Assembly: GCA_964551735.1 (NCBI GenBank)
Contig: CAZKEF010000062.1
Span: 1-28,395 of the forward strand
Reading direction: 5' to 3'
Origin: DAOUAT01 sp964551735
Lineage (GTDB): Bacteria; Chloroflexota; Anaerolineae; CG2-30-64-16
DNA: 28,395 nucleotides
Each line of letters opens with the position of its first letter. Positions within the stretch are counted from its first letter, which is position 1. The notes under the pieces are model-generated. The model was not told the DNA's origin. It was given only the letters and a program-made list of their open reading frames with translations, and ran no database searches. The translations under genes and the position numbers were made by a program. This document shows positions 9,294 through 18,463 of this stretch, in pieces.

Positions 9294-11066
9294 TTGTACC
9301 GTGCAATATCCCACCGTCTGCTGGCTGGCGCAGTGGCGCTCATCGCTATCGCCGCGCTGACCGGCCTCAGCCTGGATCTTGCCCCCATCCCTCTACTGGT
9401 CCTCCATCTTGCTGCCGCGTTCGGCAGCGCAGGCGTCGTGACTGCATTTCTCGCCGGCCATTGGTGGTCACGACGAGTGTCGGTCAGCCGCCACTCCAAC
9501 GCTTCGCTTGGCTACCTTGTCACCACCATATTGGGTCTGCTGGCCGTCTCAGGGATCGCGCTGCTTTGGGGCACCGATGTGACCCCACTGCGCAAGGCGC
9601 ACAGCGTAAGTACTTATGCGCTGGTGGTGTTGCTTGTCATGCACGCCCTGTGGCGTATCAGGCGGTACGCGATCGGACGTTTTTCGAGGAGAGTTCCCCA
9701 GCCGGTTGGCCCGATCTGGCGCGCCGGCCTGCTCCTGCCAACGGTTCTGGTCATCTCGGTGATCGCGCCCAGCGCAGCGTCCAGGACGATGACACCCGTG
9801 CTAGCGCCACAAGCCGTAGTTTCCATCAGTCATGCAACGATGATCGGAACTGAGCTCCCAATGGTCGGCAGTTGTGCTGACTGCCACACCGACATCTCAG
9901 CACAGTGGCGTTCTTCAATCCATGCCCAATCCGTCACCGATGAATACTACCTCGCCGTCGCCACGCTCTTCATCGAGGAGCGGGGGGTGGAAGCGGTCCG
10001 CTACTGCGCAGCTTGCCATAACCCGGTTGGGCTGATGCGCGGCGAGGTAGAGATCAGCGTGGGTCAGCAGCCTGTTGGCAGCAGCAACAAGGCCTATGAG
10101 TCGCGCGCGTTGGGTGTCCACCTGCCCCTCAGCGATGCTGCGGCTGAGGGGGTAACGTGTGTGGTCTGCCATGCGGCTGTCACGGTCGGCACACCACCCA
10201 ACAACGGCAACCTGGCCCTGCAACCGGGTACAGCAGAGCTGCCCGAGCATGCCTTCGGCCAGTTGGCGCTGCACGCTGCACCCGACCGGCACAAGGCCCA
10301 GAGGGCGCCCCAGGTGCTCGCCGACGCCGCGTTGTGCGGCGCCTGCCACAACCTGTACACCGAAGCCGGCACGCCCCTCGAGCCCACCTACGACGAATGG
10401 CTTGCCAGCCCCTATCCTGCCCAGGGCAAGACCTGCCAATCGTGCCATATGCCCAAAGTTGCTGCCCGTCGATCGGATCGCGGCCTCGTTGGCGCTGTCG
10501 CCGCGCACGGCGGCATCCCTGGCGCACCCAGCTCGCTGCCGGGCACGGGAAACGACACCGCGCTGCTGCGCACGGCCGCCGAGCTCGCGCTCGATCTCCA
10601 ACGAGGAGACCCGTGGCGCGTCACTGTCAGCGTCACCAATCGCGGGGCCGGCCACAAATTGCCCACCGGAGCCGCCGACCTCCGTCAGGTGTGGCTGGAG
10701 GTCACGCTGCGCGATGCAACCGGGCTCATCATCTGGCAAACGGGCGGGTTCGATGCTTACGGCGCGCTGACGCCCGATACGATCCAGTTTCGCAAGGTGC
10801 TTGGGGATGCATCCGGCCGGCCTGTCGAGTTGCACCGCTTCTGGGTCGCTACGCAAGTGCTTGATGACACAACACTGGATCCCCTGGAAACCCGAATAAT
10901 CCCTTACACCGTGCTGCCACCCGACCCGGCCCGCGGCCCTTACAAGTTGACTGCCCGCCTGCTTTACGGCGATGTATCGCAAAGCTTTGCGGAGTTTGCG
11001 CTCAATCGCCCCGCGCCGGACCTACCCACCCATGAGATGGCGGCTGTTGAATTGACCGTTGACTAA
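9294..11066 (+). CDS. Membrane-anchored pentaheme cytochrome c
   Basis: A 590-aa protein. TTG at 9294 is chosen because GGAG (9284-9287) lies six bases upstream; an in-frame TTG at 9282 would add four residues. The first ~165 residues form about four membrane helices with His at helix ends (VLHLAAAF, AGHWWSRR, KAHSVSTY, VMHALW), like DUF4405/b561-type membrane domains that bind heme b. The external part has five CxxCH c-heme sites starting at residues 194, 238, 289, 348 and 381, with further His available as ligands. The C-terminal ~200 residues are a beta domain beginning with TNRGAGHKLPTG, a motif I associate with multiheme cytochromes. It probably passes electrons between the quinone pool and an extracellular partner. 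The RHS gene starts 25 bases downstream. Confidence 0.9.
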   Translation: MYRAISHRLLAGAVALIAIAALTGLSLDLAPIPLLVLHLAAAFGSAGVVTAFLAGHWWSRRVSVSRHSNASLGYLVTTILGLLAVSGIALLWGTDVTPLRKAHSVSTYALVVLLVMHALWRIRRYAIGRFSRRVPQPVGPIWRAGLLLPTVLVISVIAPSAASRTMTPVLAPQAVVSISHATMIGTELPMVGSCADCHTDISAQWRSSIHAQSVTDEYYLAVATLFIEERGVEAVRYCAACHNPVGLMRGEVEISVGQQPVGSSNKAYESRALGVHLPLSDAAAEGVTCVVCHAAVTVGTPPNNGNLALQPGTAELPEHAFGQLALHAAPDRHKAQRAPQVLADAALCGACHNLYTEAGTPLEPTYDEWLASPYPAQGKTCQSCHMPKVAARRSDRGLVGAVAAHGGIPGAPSSLPGTGNDTALLRTAAELALDLQRGDPWRVTVSVTNRGAGHKLPTGAADLRQVWLEVTLRDATGLIIWQTGGFDAYGALTPDTIQFRKVLGDASGRPVELHRFWVATQVLDDTTLDPLETRIIPYTVLPPDPARGPYKLTARLLYGDVSQSFAEFALNRPAPDLPTHEMAAVELTVD

Positions 11067-11091
11067 AGAAACGTTGATGGAGGAACCCAGG

Positions 11092-14000
11092 ATGTCTCAC
11101 CGAACCGATTTCTGGTTGCGTCTCATCCCGACACTTGTCCTGCTGCTGAGCCTCGTGCTCCAGCCTGTGTCCCTGGCTGCGCCGGTCCCGAGCCAATCAG
11201 CGACCCTTACCGGGACGCGCACTGCCGAGGTCTCGTCCGGCCCCGAGGCGCGCGCCAACGCCGCCAGGCTGCTGCTGGCGTCGCCCAACACGGTCGTGAT
11301 CACCGCCGCCGGCATCCAGCCGGACGTGATCGAAGTGACCGTGAACACCCCAGTGACCTTCATCAATCAGGACACGGTAGCCCGCAGCATCGTGCTCGCC
11401 ACCGGGGACACACCACCCCCACCAGATCCGCAACGCCGGGTGTATTTGCCCCTGGTGCTGCGCGCAGGCGCCGGGGCCACAGCCACGGCCGGAACGACAG
11501 TTGCGCAGCCAAGATCCCCCACCGCGCAGGAGACGATCGTCCTCTCCCCAGGCGCCAGCGTGCAGCGCACCTTCACGACGCCCGGCAATGTGGCTGTCAC
11601 CGATGCTGCCAACCCTGCGGTACAGGCAACCATCCTGGTGACGCCGCAGCCGTTGGACACGGAAGGCAATGTCACCGGCGCGATTCTCTCCTTTAGCACG
11701 AAGCTGCCGATCGCCGGCGCGCGCGTCCGCGCGGTGGACACCAGCTTCGAAGCCACCGCCGACAGCCAGGGCCGCTACACCCTCCCCCTGCCCCCAGGCG
11801 ACTACACCCTGGTGATGTTCGCCAACGGGTATACTTTCGCCAACCGAACTATCAGTGTCCAACCGTTCACTCCGCTGACGGTCGAGACGGTGGAGTTGGT
11901 GCCGCTGGAAGCCACGGTCACCGCTATCGGCGCGGCCGGCGGCACAGCGACCAACAGCGCAGGCACCACCAAAGTTGTCTTCGCGTCCGGCGCGGTGACG
12001 ACCACCAAGGCAGTACGCCTCACCGTGCTGCCTGTGGACGAAGCAGTAGGCGACTATGATGCTCTCCCCGGCCCCTTCCGCAACGGCGAGGTGCCGATCG
12101 GGTTCGTGATGTTCGAGCCGGACGGCACGACGTTCACTGGCGACGCAGTCTGGACCATTGACTACGATGGCCCGTTACCGGTGGGTTACAACTGGGAGGA
12201 CGGCCTCTACTGCTACTATTGGCTGGAGAAGGAAGCCCGCTGGGGCGAGCCGGTGCCCGCTGAGGTGGTGGACCTGGGCGGCGGCAAGAAGGGGCTGCGC
12301 GCCACCCTGCCCCACTTCAGCGCCTACGGCTTCGCCGCACCGCCGCCCCTGGAGGGTGGCGCGCCCGTGCAGGGGCAGCCCTACCCAGGCGATCCGAACT
12401 CGCCCTACAACAATGACAACTGCGCGCCATCTGAGCAAGAGTGCGGCTCGGGCATCAACTTTGCCAGCGGCGAGCTGACCCAGCGTGTCGGCACCCTGGG
12501 GCTGCCTAGCCTGGGCGGCCTGCCAACACAGGTAGTGGCCAAGTATCGCTCCAGCCTGATGCATAACCGGGTGGAGATATCCACCACCCTGGGCGTAGCG
12601 CCGGGCTACCTGCCGCCCCACACCAGCGACTGGCGTTTCACCGGCGCCGGCTTCACGGCTAGCGGGACCGGCCAGGACGTATACGCCAGCTTCGCGCCGA
12701 CGCCGGCGAGCCCGCCGGGCATCTATGATGGCGTGCTTACCGCCCGGTACGGTTTCCGGCAGAGCTGTCCCCCGGGAGGGTCGCCATGCTACCCGGGATA
12801 TGCCTACTTCTACACCGACATGCCGTGGCCCGTACGGGTCACACGCAACGACCTGTCCCCCTTCGGCCTGGGTTGGTTCAGTGGCCACGACACGCTGCTG
12901 ATTAACCGCGGCCAATGGGTGACGATCGTCGAGGGAGACAGCAGCCAGGTGAACTTCACGCTGGATGGGGACAGCTACCTGCCGCCAACCGGCGACTTCA
13001 GCACCTTGACGCACAATGCCGATGGCGCCTGGACGCGTGCCTTCCGTGACGGATCCTCGGTGCGCTATAACGCAGACGGCCGCCTGGAGCGCATCACCGA
13101 CCGCTACGGCAACTTCCAACTGCTGCTCTACGAAAGCAACGGCAAGACCGTGCCCGTTGGCGGCTGGGGCCTCACCACCCGCATCAAGCGCATCACCGAC
13201 ACCAGCGGCAACACCTTCGACTACACCTACGACGCCAACGGCTGGCTGAGCCGCATTGACGACAGCGCCGGGCGCGCCTATCTGCTGGAGCACGACGCGG
13301 CGGGGCGGCTGACCGCCTTCACCGATCCGCTCGGCGTGCGGGAGACCTTCGCCTACGACGCCCGCGGCATGATGACGAGCCACACCGACCGGCGCGGGGC
13401 GGCGACGTCTTACGTGTTGGACGACCAGGGCCGCCTGCTGAGCCGCACGTGGCCCACCGGAAGCCAGATGACCCTCGCCTACGCCGGCTCCGAGGTGACC
13501 GTACAGGCCGACAACGGCACGCGGACCGTCACGACGCTGGACGATCGCTTCAACCCCGTCATGCGCTTTAACGGCGTGTACACGGCCACCACCACCTACA
13601 ACGAGCAGCTCCAGCCCGCGTCCCAGACGCACCCGCCGTCGGCCGCTTTCTACGACGCCTACGGCAACCTCATCGAGACGCTGGCTGCGACGAACATGGC
13701 CTACGAGCGAAAAGGCCCCTTCGACCAGGTGAGCCGAGCCACCGGCTCCGACGGAAGCGACTCGACGTTCACGTACGACGCGGCCGGCAATCTGAAGAGC
13801 ATGACCGATGCGCTGGGGCAGACCTATCAGATGACCTACGACAGCCACGGCCAGCTACTCGCCGTCACCGACCCGCTGGGCCGCACCACCGGCATGACCT
13901 ACGATGACCGCGGCCAGATCACGTCCGTCACCGACTCCCTGGGGCGCACCACAACCATGGCTTACGACGACGCGGGCCGCCTGACGCGGGCCACCAACGC

Positions 14001-17000
14001 GCTCGGCAACGCCGTCACGCCGGAGTACGACGCCCTGAACCGCCTGACTGCAACCGTGGACGCTCTCAACGGCCGCACTACCCTGACCTACGATGCCGAG
14101 GGAAACCTGGCACAGATCGCAGACCCCACCGGCCGGGGCATCAACTACACCTACGATGCGCTCAACCGTAGGACAGGCGCCACCTACGCCGACGGCGGAC
14201 AGGAGACCTACGCCTACGACCCGTTGGGCAACCTGACCGGCTTCACCGACGCCAACGGCAAGACGACAGTATGGAGCTACGACGCGGCGAACCGCCCGGT
14301 GCAGAAGACGGTGGCGGGCGGGCCGACCGTGACCTACGCCTACGACGACCTGGACCAGGTGACCGGGGTGGACGACGGCACGCTGGCCACCACCGTGACG
14401 CACATCCCTGATGCGCTCGGCTACCCCTTGCGCAAGCAACAGTTAGCCGCGGGCCTGCCGCTGAGCGTGACGGTGGACTACGCCTACGGCGGCGCAGGGG
14501 CCATCCCATCCAGCGCGCCGCTCCCAGCGGCAGCCGAGACCTCCGCTGAACCACCGGTCACACAGGAGCCAGATGCACCTGCATCTCCGCCCGAAGCTCT
14601 GGCGGAGCCGAGCCAGGCGGATGAGCTGGTGAAGGAAGCTGTCGCCGAGGCAGAGACCCCGGCAGAAGCACCGCTCGCCCCCGAGGCGCCGGTGGATACC
14701 GGGCCCTACGTCGAACGGCGCGCCGAGAACGGCCCTTACGGGCCGGACACCAACGTGGGCGGCACCATCTCGGTGGACACGACCTGGACCCTGGCCGGCA
14801 GCCCCTACGTGGTCACCAACTACGTGACGGTGCAGGACAACGTAACCTTGACCGTTGAGCCCGGTGTGACGGTCGTGGTCAACAACGGCTACTCCGTGGT
14901 CGTCAACGGCGTGTTGAAGGCTATCGGCACTGCAGGCGCACCCATCACCTTCACCTCCGCCACCTCCGGCGATTCCGGCGCATGGGGCTACCTGCAGATC
15001 GGCGGCGGTACAGCCGGCGACAGCAACGCCTCGCAGCTCAGTTACGTCACCCTCGAGGGCGGCGGCCAGGGCGGCTCCGGCACGCTCTCCATCTACCAGA
15101 GCGCCCCCGCCCTCGACCACATCACCGTCCGCCGCTCCAGCTCCGACGGCATCTACGTCTCCCAGGCCAGCGGGGGTGCAGGCTTCACGCTCGACACTGC
15201 CACGTTGGAGGATAACGCCGGCGACGGCATCGAGATCGCGGGCAGCGGCGGACCCCGCAACACGCTGGCCAACCTGACGCTGAGCGGCAACGGGGTGGCG
15301 GCCCGCCTGCGCGCCGACACTGTCCTGACCAACATCAGCGCTGCCGGCAATGGCCTCGACCAGGTGTGGTGGACCGGCGGCACCGTGACCGCCAACCTCA
15401 CCTGGCCCAAGCTCAACGGCGCAGCCCACCGCGTGGGCTACTACCTGACGGTGGCCGACGGCGTAACGCTCACCATCGAACCCGGCGCCACCGTGGTCAT
15501 GGGAAACGGCTACTCCGTGGTCGTCAACGGCGTGTTGAAGGCCATCGGCACCGCCAGCGCACCCATCACCTTCACCTCCGCCACCCCCGGCGACTCCGGC
15601 GCATGGGGCTACCTGCAGATCGGCGGCGGTACAGCCGGCGACAGCAACGCCTCGCAGCTCAGTTACGTCACCCTCGAGGGCGGCGGCCAGGGCGGCTCCG
15701 GCACGCTCTCCATCTACCAGAGCGCCCCCGCCCTCGACCACATCACCGTCCGCCGCTCCAGCTCCGACGGCATCTACGTCTCCCAGGCCAGCGGGGGTGC
15801 AGGCTTCACGCTCGACACTGCCACGTTGGAGGATAACGCCGGCGACGGCATCGAGATCGCGGGCAGCGGCGGACCCCGCAACACGCTGGCCAACCTGACG
15901 CTGAGCGGCAACGGGGTGGCGGCCCGCCTGCGCGCCGACACTGTCCTGACCAACATCAGCGCTGCCGGCAATGGCCTCGACCAGGTGTGGTGGACCGGCG
16001 GCACCGTGACCGCCAACCTCACCTGGCCCAAGCTCAACGGCGCAGCCCACCGCGTGGGCTACTACCTGACGGTGGCCGACGGCGTAACGCTCACCATCGA
16101 ACCCGGCGCCACCGTGGTCATGGGAAACGGCTACTCCGTGGTCGTCAACGGCGTGTTGAAGGCCATCGGCACCGCCAGCGCACCCATCACCTTCACCTCC
16201 GCCACCCCCGGCGACTCCGGCGCATGGGGCTACCTGCAGATCGGCGGCGGTACAGCCGGCGACAGCAACGCCTCGCAGCTCAGTTACGTCACCCTCGAGG
16301 GCGGCGGCCAGGGCGGCTCCGGCACGCTCTCCATCTACCAGAGCGCCCCCGCCCTCGACCACATCACCGTCCGCCGCTCCAGCTCCGACGGCATCTACGT
16401 CTCCCAGGGCGTCGGCACGGCGGTCACGGCCTGCACGCTGGCGGAAATCGCTGGCTACGGCATCCGGAACACCTCGCCGGCCTCCGGCGGCATCAGCGCG
16501 ACCGGCTGCTACTGGGGCGCGGCCAGCGGGCCGTACCATCCCACGCTCAACCCGACCGGCCAGGGCGTGGCGGTGAGCGACGGGGTGGTTTTCACGCCGT
16601 ATAGCCCCGCCTACCTGCTGCCCGGTGACGGCAGGCTCAGCGGCATCCGCGTCGCCAGCAACAACAACGCCGCGCAGTCGCAGCACTTCGACTATGACGC
16701 CACCGGTCAGCTCACATCGCTCAGCAGCAACGGCTACGCCACCTACACCCTGGCTTATGCCTATGACGCATCGGGCCGGCTGTTGTCGCGTTCGCCGTCA
16801 GCAGGCGCGGGGCTGGACTACAGCTACACCTATGATGCGGCCGGTCAGGTGACCCGGTTGGCGATCAGCACCACGCAGGGGTTGCTCCTGGTTGAGGATT
16901 ACGCGTATGATGCGGCCGGCAACCTGACCGCTGTCAGCTCGGCCCAGGGCGGCAACTTCAGCTACGGCTACGACGCGAACAATCGCCTGACCAGCGCGAC

Positions 17001-18198
17001 CGGCCTCGGCCTGAACGCCAGCTACGGCTACGACGCGGCGGGTAACCGCACCGCGGCCGGCGGAGTCACCTTCGCCTATGACGCCGGCGGCCGGCTGACC
17101 GGCAGCTCCGACGGCGCCAGCTACACCTACGACGCGGCCGGTAACCTGCTGAGCCGAAACCGGAGCGGCGCCACCGACACCTTCACCTGGGACGGCCAGG
17201 GCCGGCTGGTGCGCATTGATTACGCGGCCGGCGGCTACAGCGCCTACGCCTACGACGACGCCGGGCGACGCATCAGCAAGCGCAAGCCGGACGGCACGAC
17301 GATCTACTACGTCTACGCGGGCGACATGCTGGCGCAGGAGCTAGACGCATCCGGCGCCGTGCTGGCCAGCTACACCTACAACGGGTTGGACCGGCCGATC
17401 ACCATGTGGCGCGGCGGCCAAACCTACAGTTACCTGCTGGACCGGCTGGGGAGCGTACGCGGCCTGACGGATGAAGCCGGCAACCTGGTGGCATCCTACC
17501 GCTACGATCCGTGGGGCAACCTGCTCAGCAGCTCCGGCAGCGTCGCCAACCCGCTGCGCTTCACCGCGCGCGAGTACGATGAGGAGAGCGGGCTCTACTT
17601 CTACCGGGCGCGCTACTACGATCCGACAGCAGGCCGCTTCATCAGCCGCGATCCGGCGCGCCTGGCGGGGGATCCAAACCCGTACGCCTATGTGGCCAAC
17701 AACCCGTTTGCTTACACCGATCCCCACGGCAGGGGTTGGCACATCGTGGGCGGTGCGCTATTGGGCGCCGGAATCGAGGGCGGGCTGGAGCTTGTTTCCC
17801 AAATGAAGAGCGGTCAGGGCATCGATTGGGGCAAGGTGGGCAACGCCGCGATCGGCGGCGCCGCCGGGGGGGCTGCCGCAGCAGCGCTGGGTCCCCTCGG
17901 CGTAGCTGCGAAACTCGGTCGTTACAGGAATGTCGCCTCAGGGGCATTCGGCAACACGGTGGGTACTGCGACCACAGGAGTTTTAAACTGCGACTTCTCG
18001 TGGAAGAAGACCGCGCTCTCCGCAGGACTGGGCGCCATGGGAGGCAGGATGGTCGACGAATTTGGCTCTAGTGCCGACGAGCTGGCCACCACTTGGCGTC
18101 ACCAGCTACAGGACGATCTGCTGGCCAGCTCGCCGCAGACCACCTACCTTCTTGTCCCGGGCTCGCTGTCACTGAGCCGCGGCGGGCCCTACCAGTAG
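11092..18198 (+). CDS. Giant secreted RHS/YD-repeat protein with beta-helix insert
   Basis: A 2368-aa protein; the ATG at 11092 follows GGAGGA (11079-11084). Order of parts: signal peptide (1 to ~30); cupredoxin-like strands (~66-185) split by a Pro-rich insert with YLPLVLR; a carboxypeptidase-regulatory-like beta domain (~190-273); a ZU5-like region (~274-418); an RHS N-terminal region starting near GINFASGELTQ; many YD repeats (~657-1133); an Ala/Pro/Glu-rich linker (~1134-1220); a right-handed beta-helix (~1221-1843) made of near-identical 207-residue repeats; more YD repeats (~1857-2140); and the RHS core ending (YDPWGNLL, YYDPTAGRFISRDP, NPYAYVANNPFAYTDPHG). After the core is a 152-residue variable tip, Gly/Ala-rich then polar, matching no toxin I recognise. 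RHS shells typically encapsulate such tips. No immunity-like ORF follows. It is probably co-transcribed with the cytochrome. Confidence 0.93.
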   Translation: MSHRTDFWLRLIPTLVLLLSLVLQPVSLAAPVPSQSATLTGTRTAEVSSGPEARANAARLLLASPNTVVITAAGIQPDVIEVTVNTPVTFINQDTVARSIVLATGDTPPPPDPQRRVYLPLVLRAGAGATATAGTTVAQPRSPTAQETIVLSPGASVQRTFTTPGNVAVTDAANPAVQATILVTPQPLDTEGNVTGAILSFSTKLPIAGARVRAVDTSFEATADSQGRYTLPLPPGDYTLVMFANGYTFANRTISVQPFTPLTVETVELVPLEATVTAIGAAGGTATNSAGTTKVVFASGAVTTTKAVRLTVLPVDEAVGDYDALPGPFRNGEVPIGFVMFEPDGTTFTGDAVWTIDYDGPLPVGYNWEDGLYCYYWLEKEARWGEPVPAEVVDLGGGKKGLRATLPHFSAYGFAAPPPLEGGAPVQGQPYPGDPNSPYNNDNCAPSEQECGSGINFASGELTQRVGTLGLPSLGGLPTQVVAKYRSSLMHNRVEISTTLGVAPGYLPPHTSDWRFTGAGFTASGTGQDVYASFAPTPASPPGIYDGVLTARYGFRQSCPPGGSPCYPGYAYFYTDMPWPVRVTRNDLSPFGLGWFSGHDTLLINRGQWVTIVEGDSSQVNFTLDGDSYLPPTGDFSTLTHNADGAWTRAFRDGSSVRYNADGRLERITDRYGNFQLLLYESNGKTVPVGGWGLTTRIKRITDTSGNTFDYTYDANGWLSRIDDSAGRAYLLEHDAAGRLTAFTDPLGVRETFAYDARGMMTSHTDRRGAATSYVLDDQGRLLSRTWPTGSQMTLAYAGSEVTVQADNGTRTVTTLDDRFNPVMRFNGVYTATTTYNEQLQPASQTHPPSAAFYDAYGNLIETLAATNMAYERKGPFDQVSRATGSDGSDSTFTYDAAGNLKSMTDALGQTYQMTYDSHGQLLAVTDPLGRTTGMTYDDRGQITSVTDSLGRTTTMAYDDAGRLTRATNALGNAVTPEYDALNRLTATVDALNGRTTLTYDAEGNLAQIADPTGRGINYTYDALNRRTGATYADGGQETYAYDPLGNLTGFTDANGKTTVWSYDAANRPVQKTVAGGPTVTYAYDDLDQVTGVDDGTLATTVTHIPDALGYPLRKQQLAAGLPLSVTVDYAYGGAGAIPSSAPLPAAAETSAEPPVTQEPDAPASPPEALAEPSQADELVKEAVAEAETPAEAPLAPEAPVDTGPYVERRAENGPYGPDTNVGGTISVDTTWTLAGSPYVVTNYVTVQDNVTLTVEPGVTVVVNNGYSVVVNGVLKAIGTAGAPITFTSATSGDSGAWGYLQIGGGTAGDSNASQLSYVTLEGGGQGGSGTLSIYQSAPALDHITVRRSSSDGIYVSQASGGAGFTLDTATLEDNAGDGIEIAGSGGPRNTLANLTLSGNGVAARLRADTVLTNISAAGNGLDQVWWTGGTVTANLTWPKLNGAAHRVGYYLTVADGVTLTIEPGATVVMGNGYSVVVNGVLKAIGTASAPITFTSATPGDSGAWGYLQIGGGTAGDSNASQLSYVTLEGGGQGGSGTLSIYQSAPALDHITVRRSSSDGIYVSQASGGAGFTLDTATLEDNAGDGIEIAGSGGPRNTLANLTLSGNGVAARLRADTVLTNISAAGNGLDQVWWTGGTVTANLTWPKLNGAAHRVGYYLTVADGVTLTIEPGATVVMGNGYSVVVNGVLKAIGTASAPITFTSATPGDSGAWGYLQIGGGTAGDSNASQLSYVTLEGGGQGGSGTLSIYQSAPALDHITVRRSSSDGIYVSQGVGTAVTACTLAEIAGYGIRNTSPASGGISATGCYWGAASGPYHPTLNPTGQGVAVSDGVVFTPYSPAYLLPGDGRLSGIRVASNNNAAQSQHFDYDATGQLTSLSSNGYATYTLAYAYDASGRLLSRSPSAGAGLDYSYTYDAAGQVTRLAISTTQGLLLVEDYAYDAAGNLTAVSSAQGGNFSYGYDANNRLTSATGLGLNASYGYDAAGNRTAAGGVTFAYDAGGRLTGSSDGASYTYDAAGNLLSRNRSGATDTFTWDGQGRLVRIDYAAGGYSAYAYDDAGRRISKRKPDGTTIYYVYAGDMLAQELDASGAVLASYTYNGLDRPITMWRGGQTYSYLLDRLGSVRGLTDEAGNLVASYRYDPWGNLLSSSGSVANPLRFTAREYDEESGLYFYRARYYDPTAGRFISRDPARLAGDPNPYAYVANNPFAYTDPHGRGWHIVGGALLGAGIEGGLELVSQMKSGQGIDWGKVGNAAIGGAAGGAAAAALGPLGVAAKLGRYRNVASGAFGNTVGTATTGVLNCDFSWKKTALSAGLGAMGGRMVDEFGSSADELATTWRHQLQDDLLASSPQTTYLLVPGSLSLSRGGPYQ
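14884..16408 (+). repeat. Tandem 621-bp repeat, 2.5 copies, inside the RHS gene
   Basis: Copies begin at 14884, 15505 and 16126 (each with AACGGCTACTCC); the third stops at 16408. By eye, 14974-15787 and 15595-16408 are identical, about 814 bp at a 621-bp offset. Copy 1 differs from copy 2 only in its first ~90 bases, at about six positions. The unit is 207 codons, so copy-number change keeps frame. It encodes beta-helix coils (GDSGAWGYLQIGGG, LDHITVRRSSSDGIYV). Sequence upstream of 14884 is a diverged relative of the preceding part of the unit. Confidence 0.95.
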
Positions 18199-18200
18199 AA

Positions 18201-18224
18201 GCGGCCGGGGGCGTGAGAGGCCGC
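18201..18224 (+). repeat. Short GC hairpin after the RHS stop
   Basis: GCGGCC (18201-18206) and GGCCGC (18219-18224) pair around a 12-nt loop directly after the RHS stop. No T-tract follows, so termination here is uncertain. The rest of 18225-18355 shows no gene or signal I can support. Confidence 0.3.
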
Positions 18225-18355
18225 GCCGGAGAGAGGATCGACAAGTGGGCCAGCCGGTGAAACCAAGTATCTTCCTCCGTCGGAACCATGTCAGCCGAGG
18301 CTGCACTGCAAGACATCTTCCAGGCTGATATCAGTACTTGCTGTCGCTATGACCA

Positions 18356-18398
18356 GATAAAAAGGGCCTCTCGTCGTACCCTGCCGACAAGAGGCCCT
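18356..18398 (-). terminator. Rho-independent terminator of the gcv operon
   Basis: On the minus strand AGGGCCTCTTGTCG (18385-18398) pairs with CGACGAGAGGCCCT (18363-18376) with one mismatch around an 8-nt loop, followed by TTTTTAT (18356-18362, partly overlapping the stem base). It lies 66 bases past the gcvPB stop. Its stem could also help end RHS transcripts coming from the other side. Confidence 0.88.
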
Positions 18399-18463
18399 CC
18401 AAGCACCATCACGGTTCGTGCATTATCACGAACATTCCGTCAAGTTGCAGCGCGTCTCCCGTA

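Noticed and set aside
12175..13848. Minus-strand open frame of 557 codons opposite the RHS gene
   Set aside because: Antisense shadow of YD repeats; biased composition.
14884..16408. CRISPR or other short-spaced repeat array
   Set aside because: The repeat unit is 621 bp, contiguous and in coding frame, with no spacers.
14443..16686. Minus-strand open frame of 747 codons opposite the beta-helix repeats
   Set aside because: It is the antisense shadow of the RHS gene in GC-rich repetitive DNA; its own sequence repeats with the same 207-codon period and is low-complexity Gly/Ala/Val/Asp. There is no ribosome-binding site.
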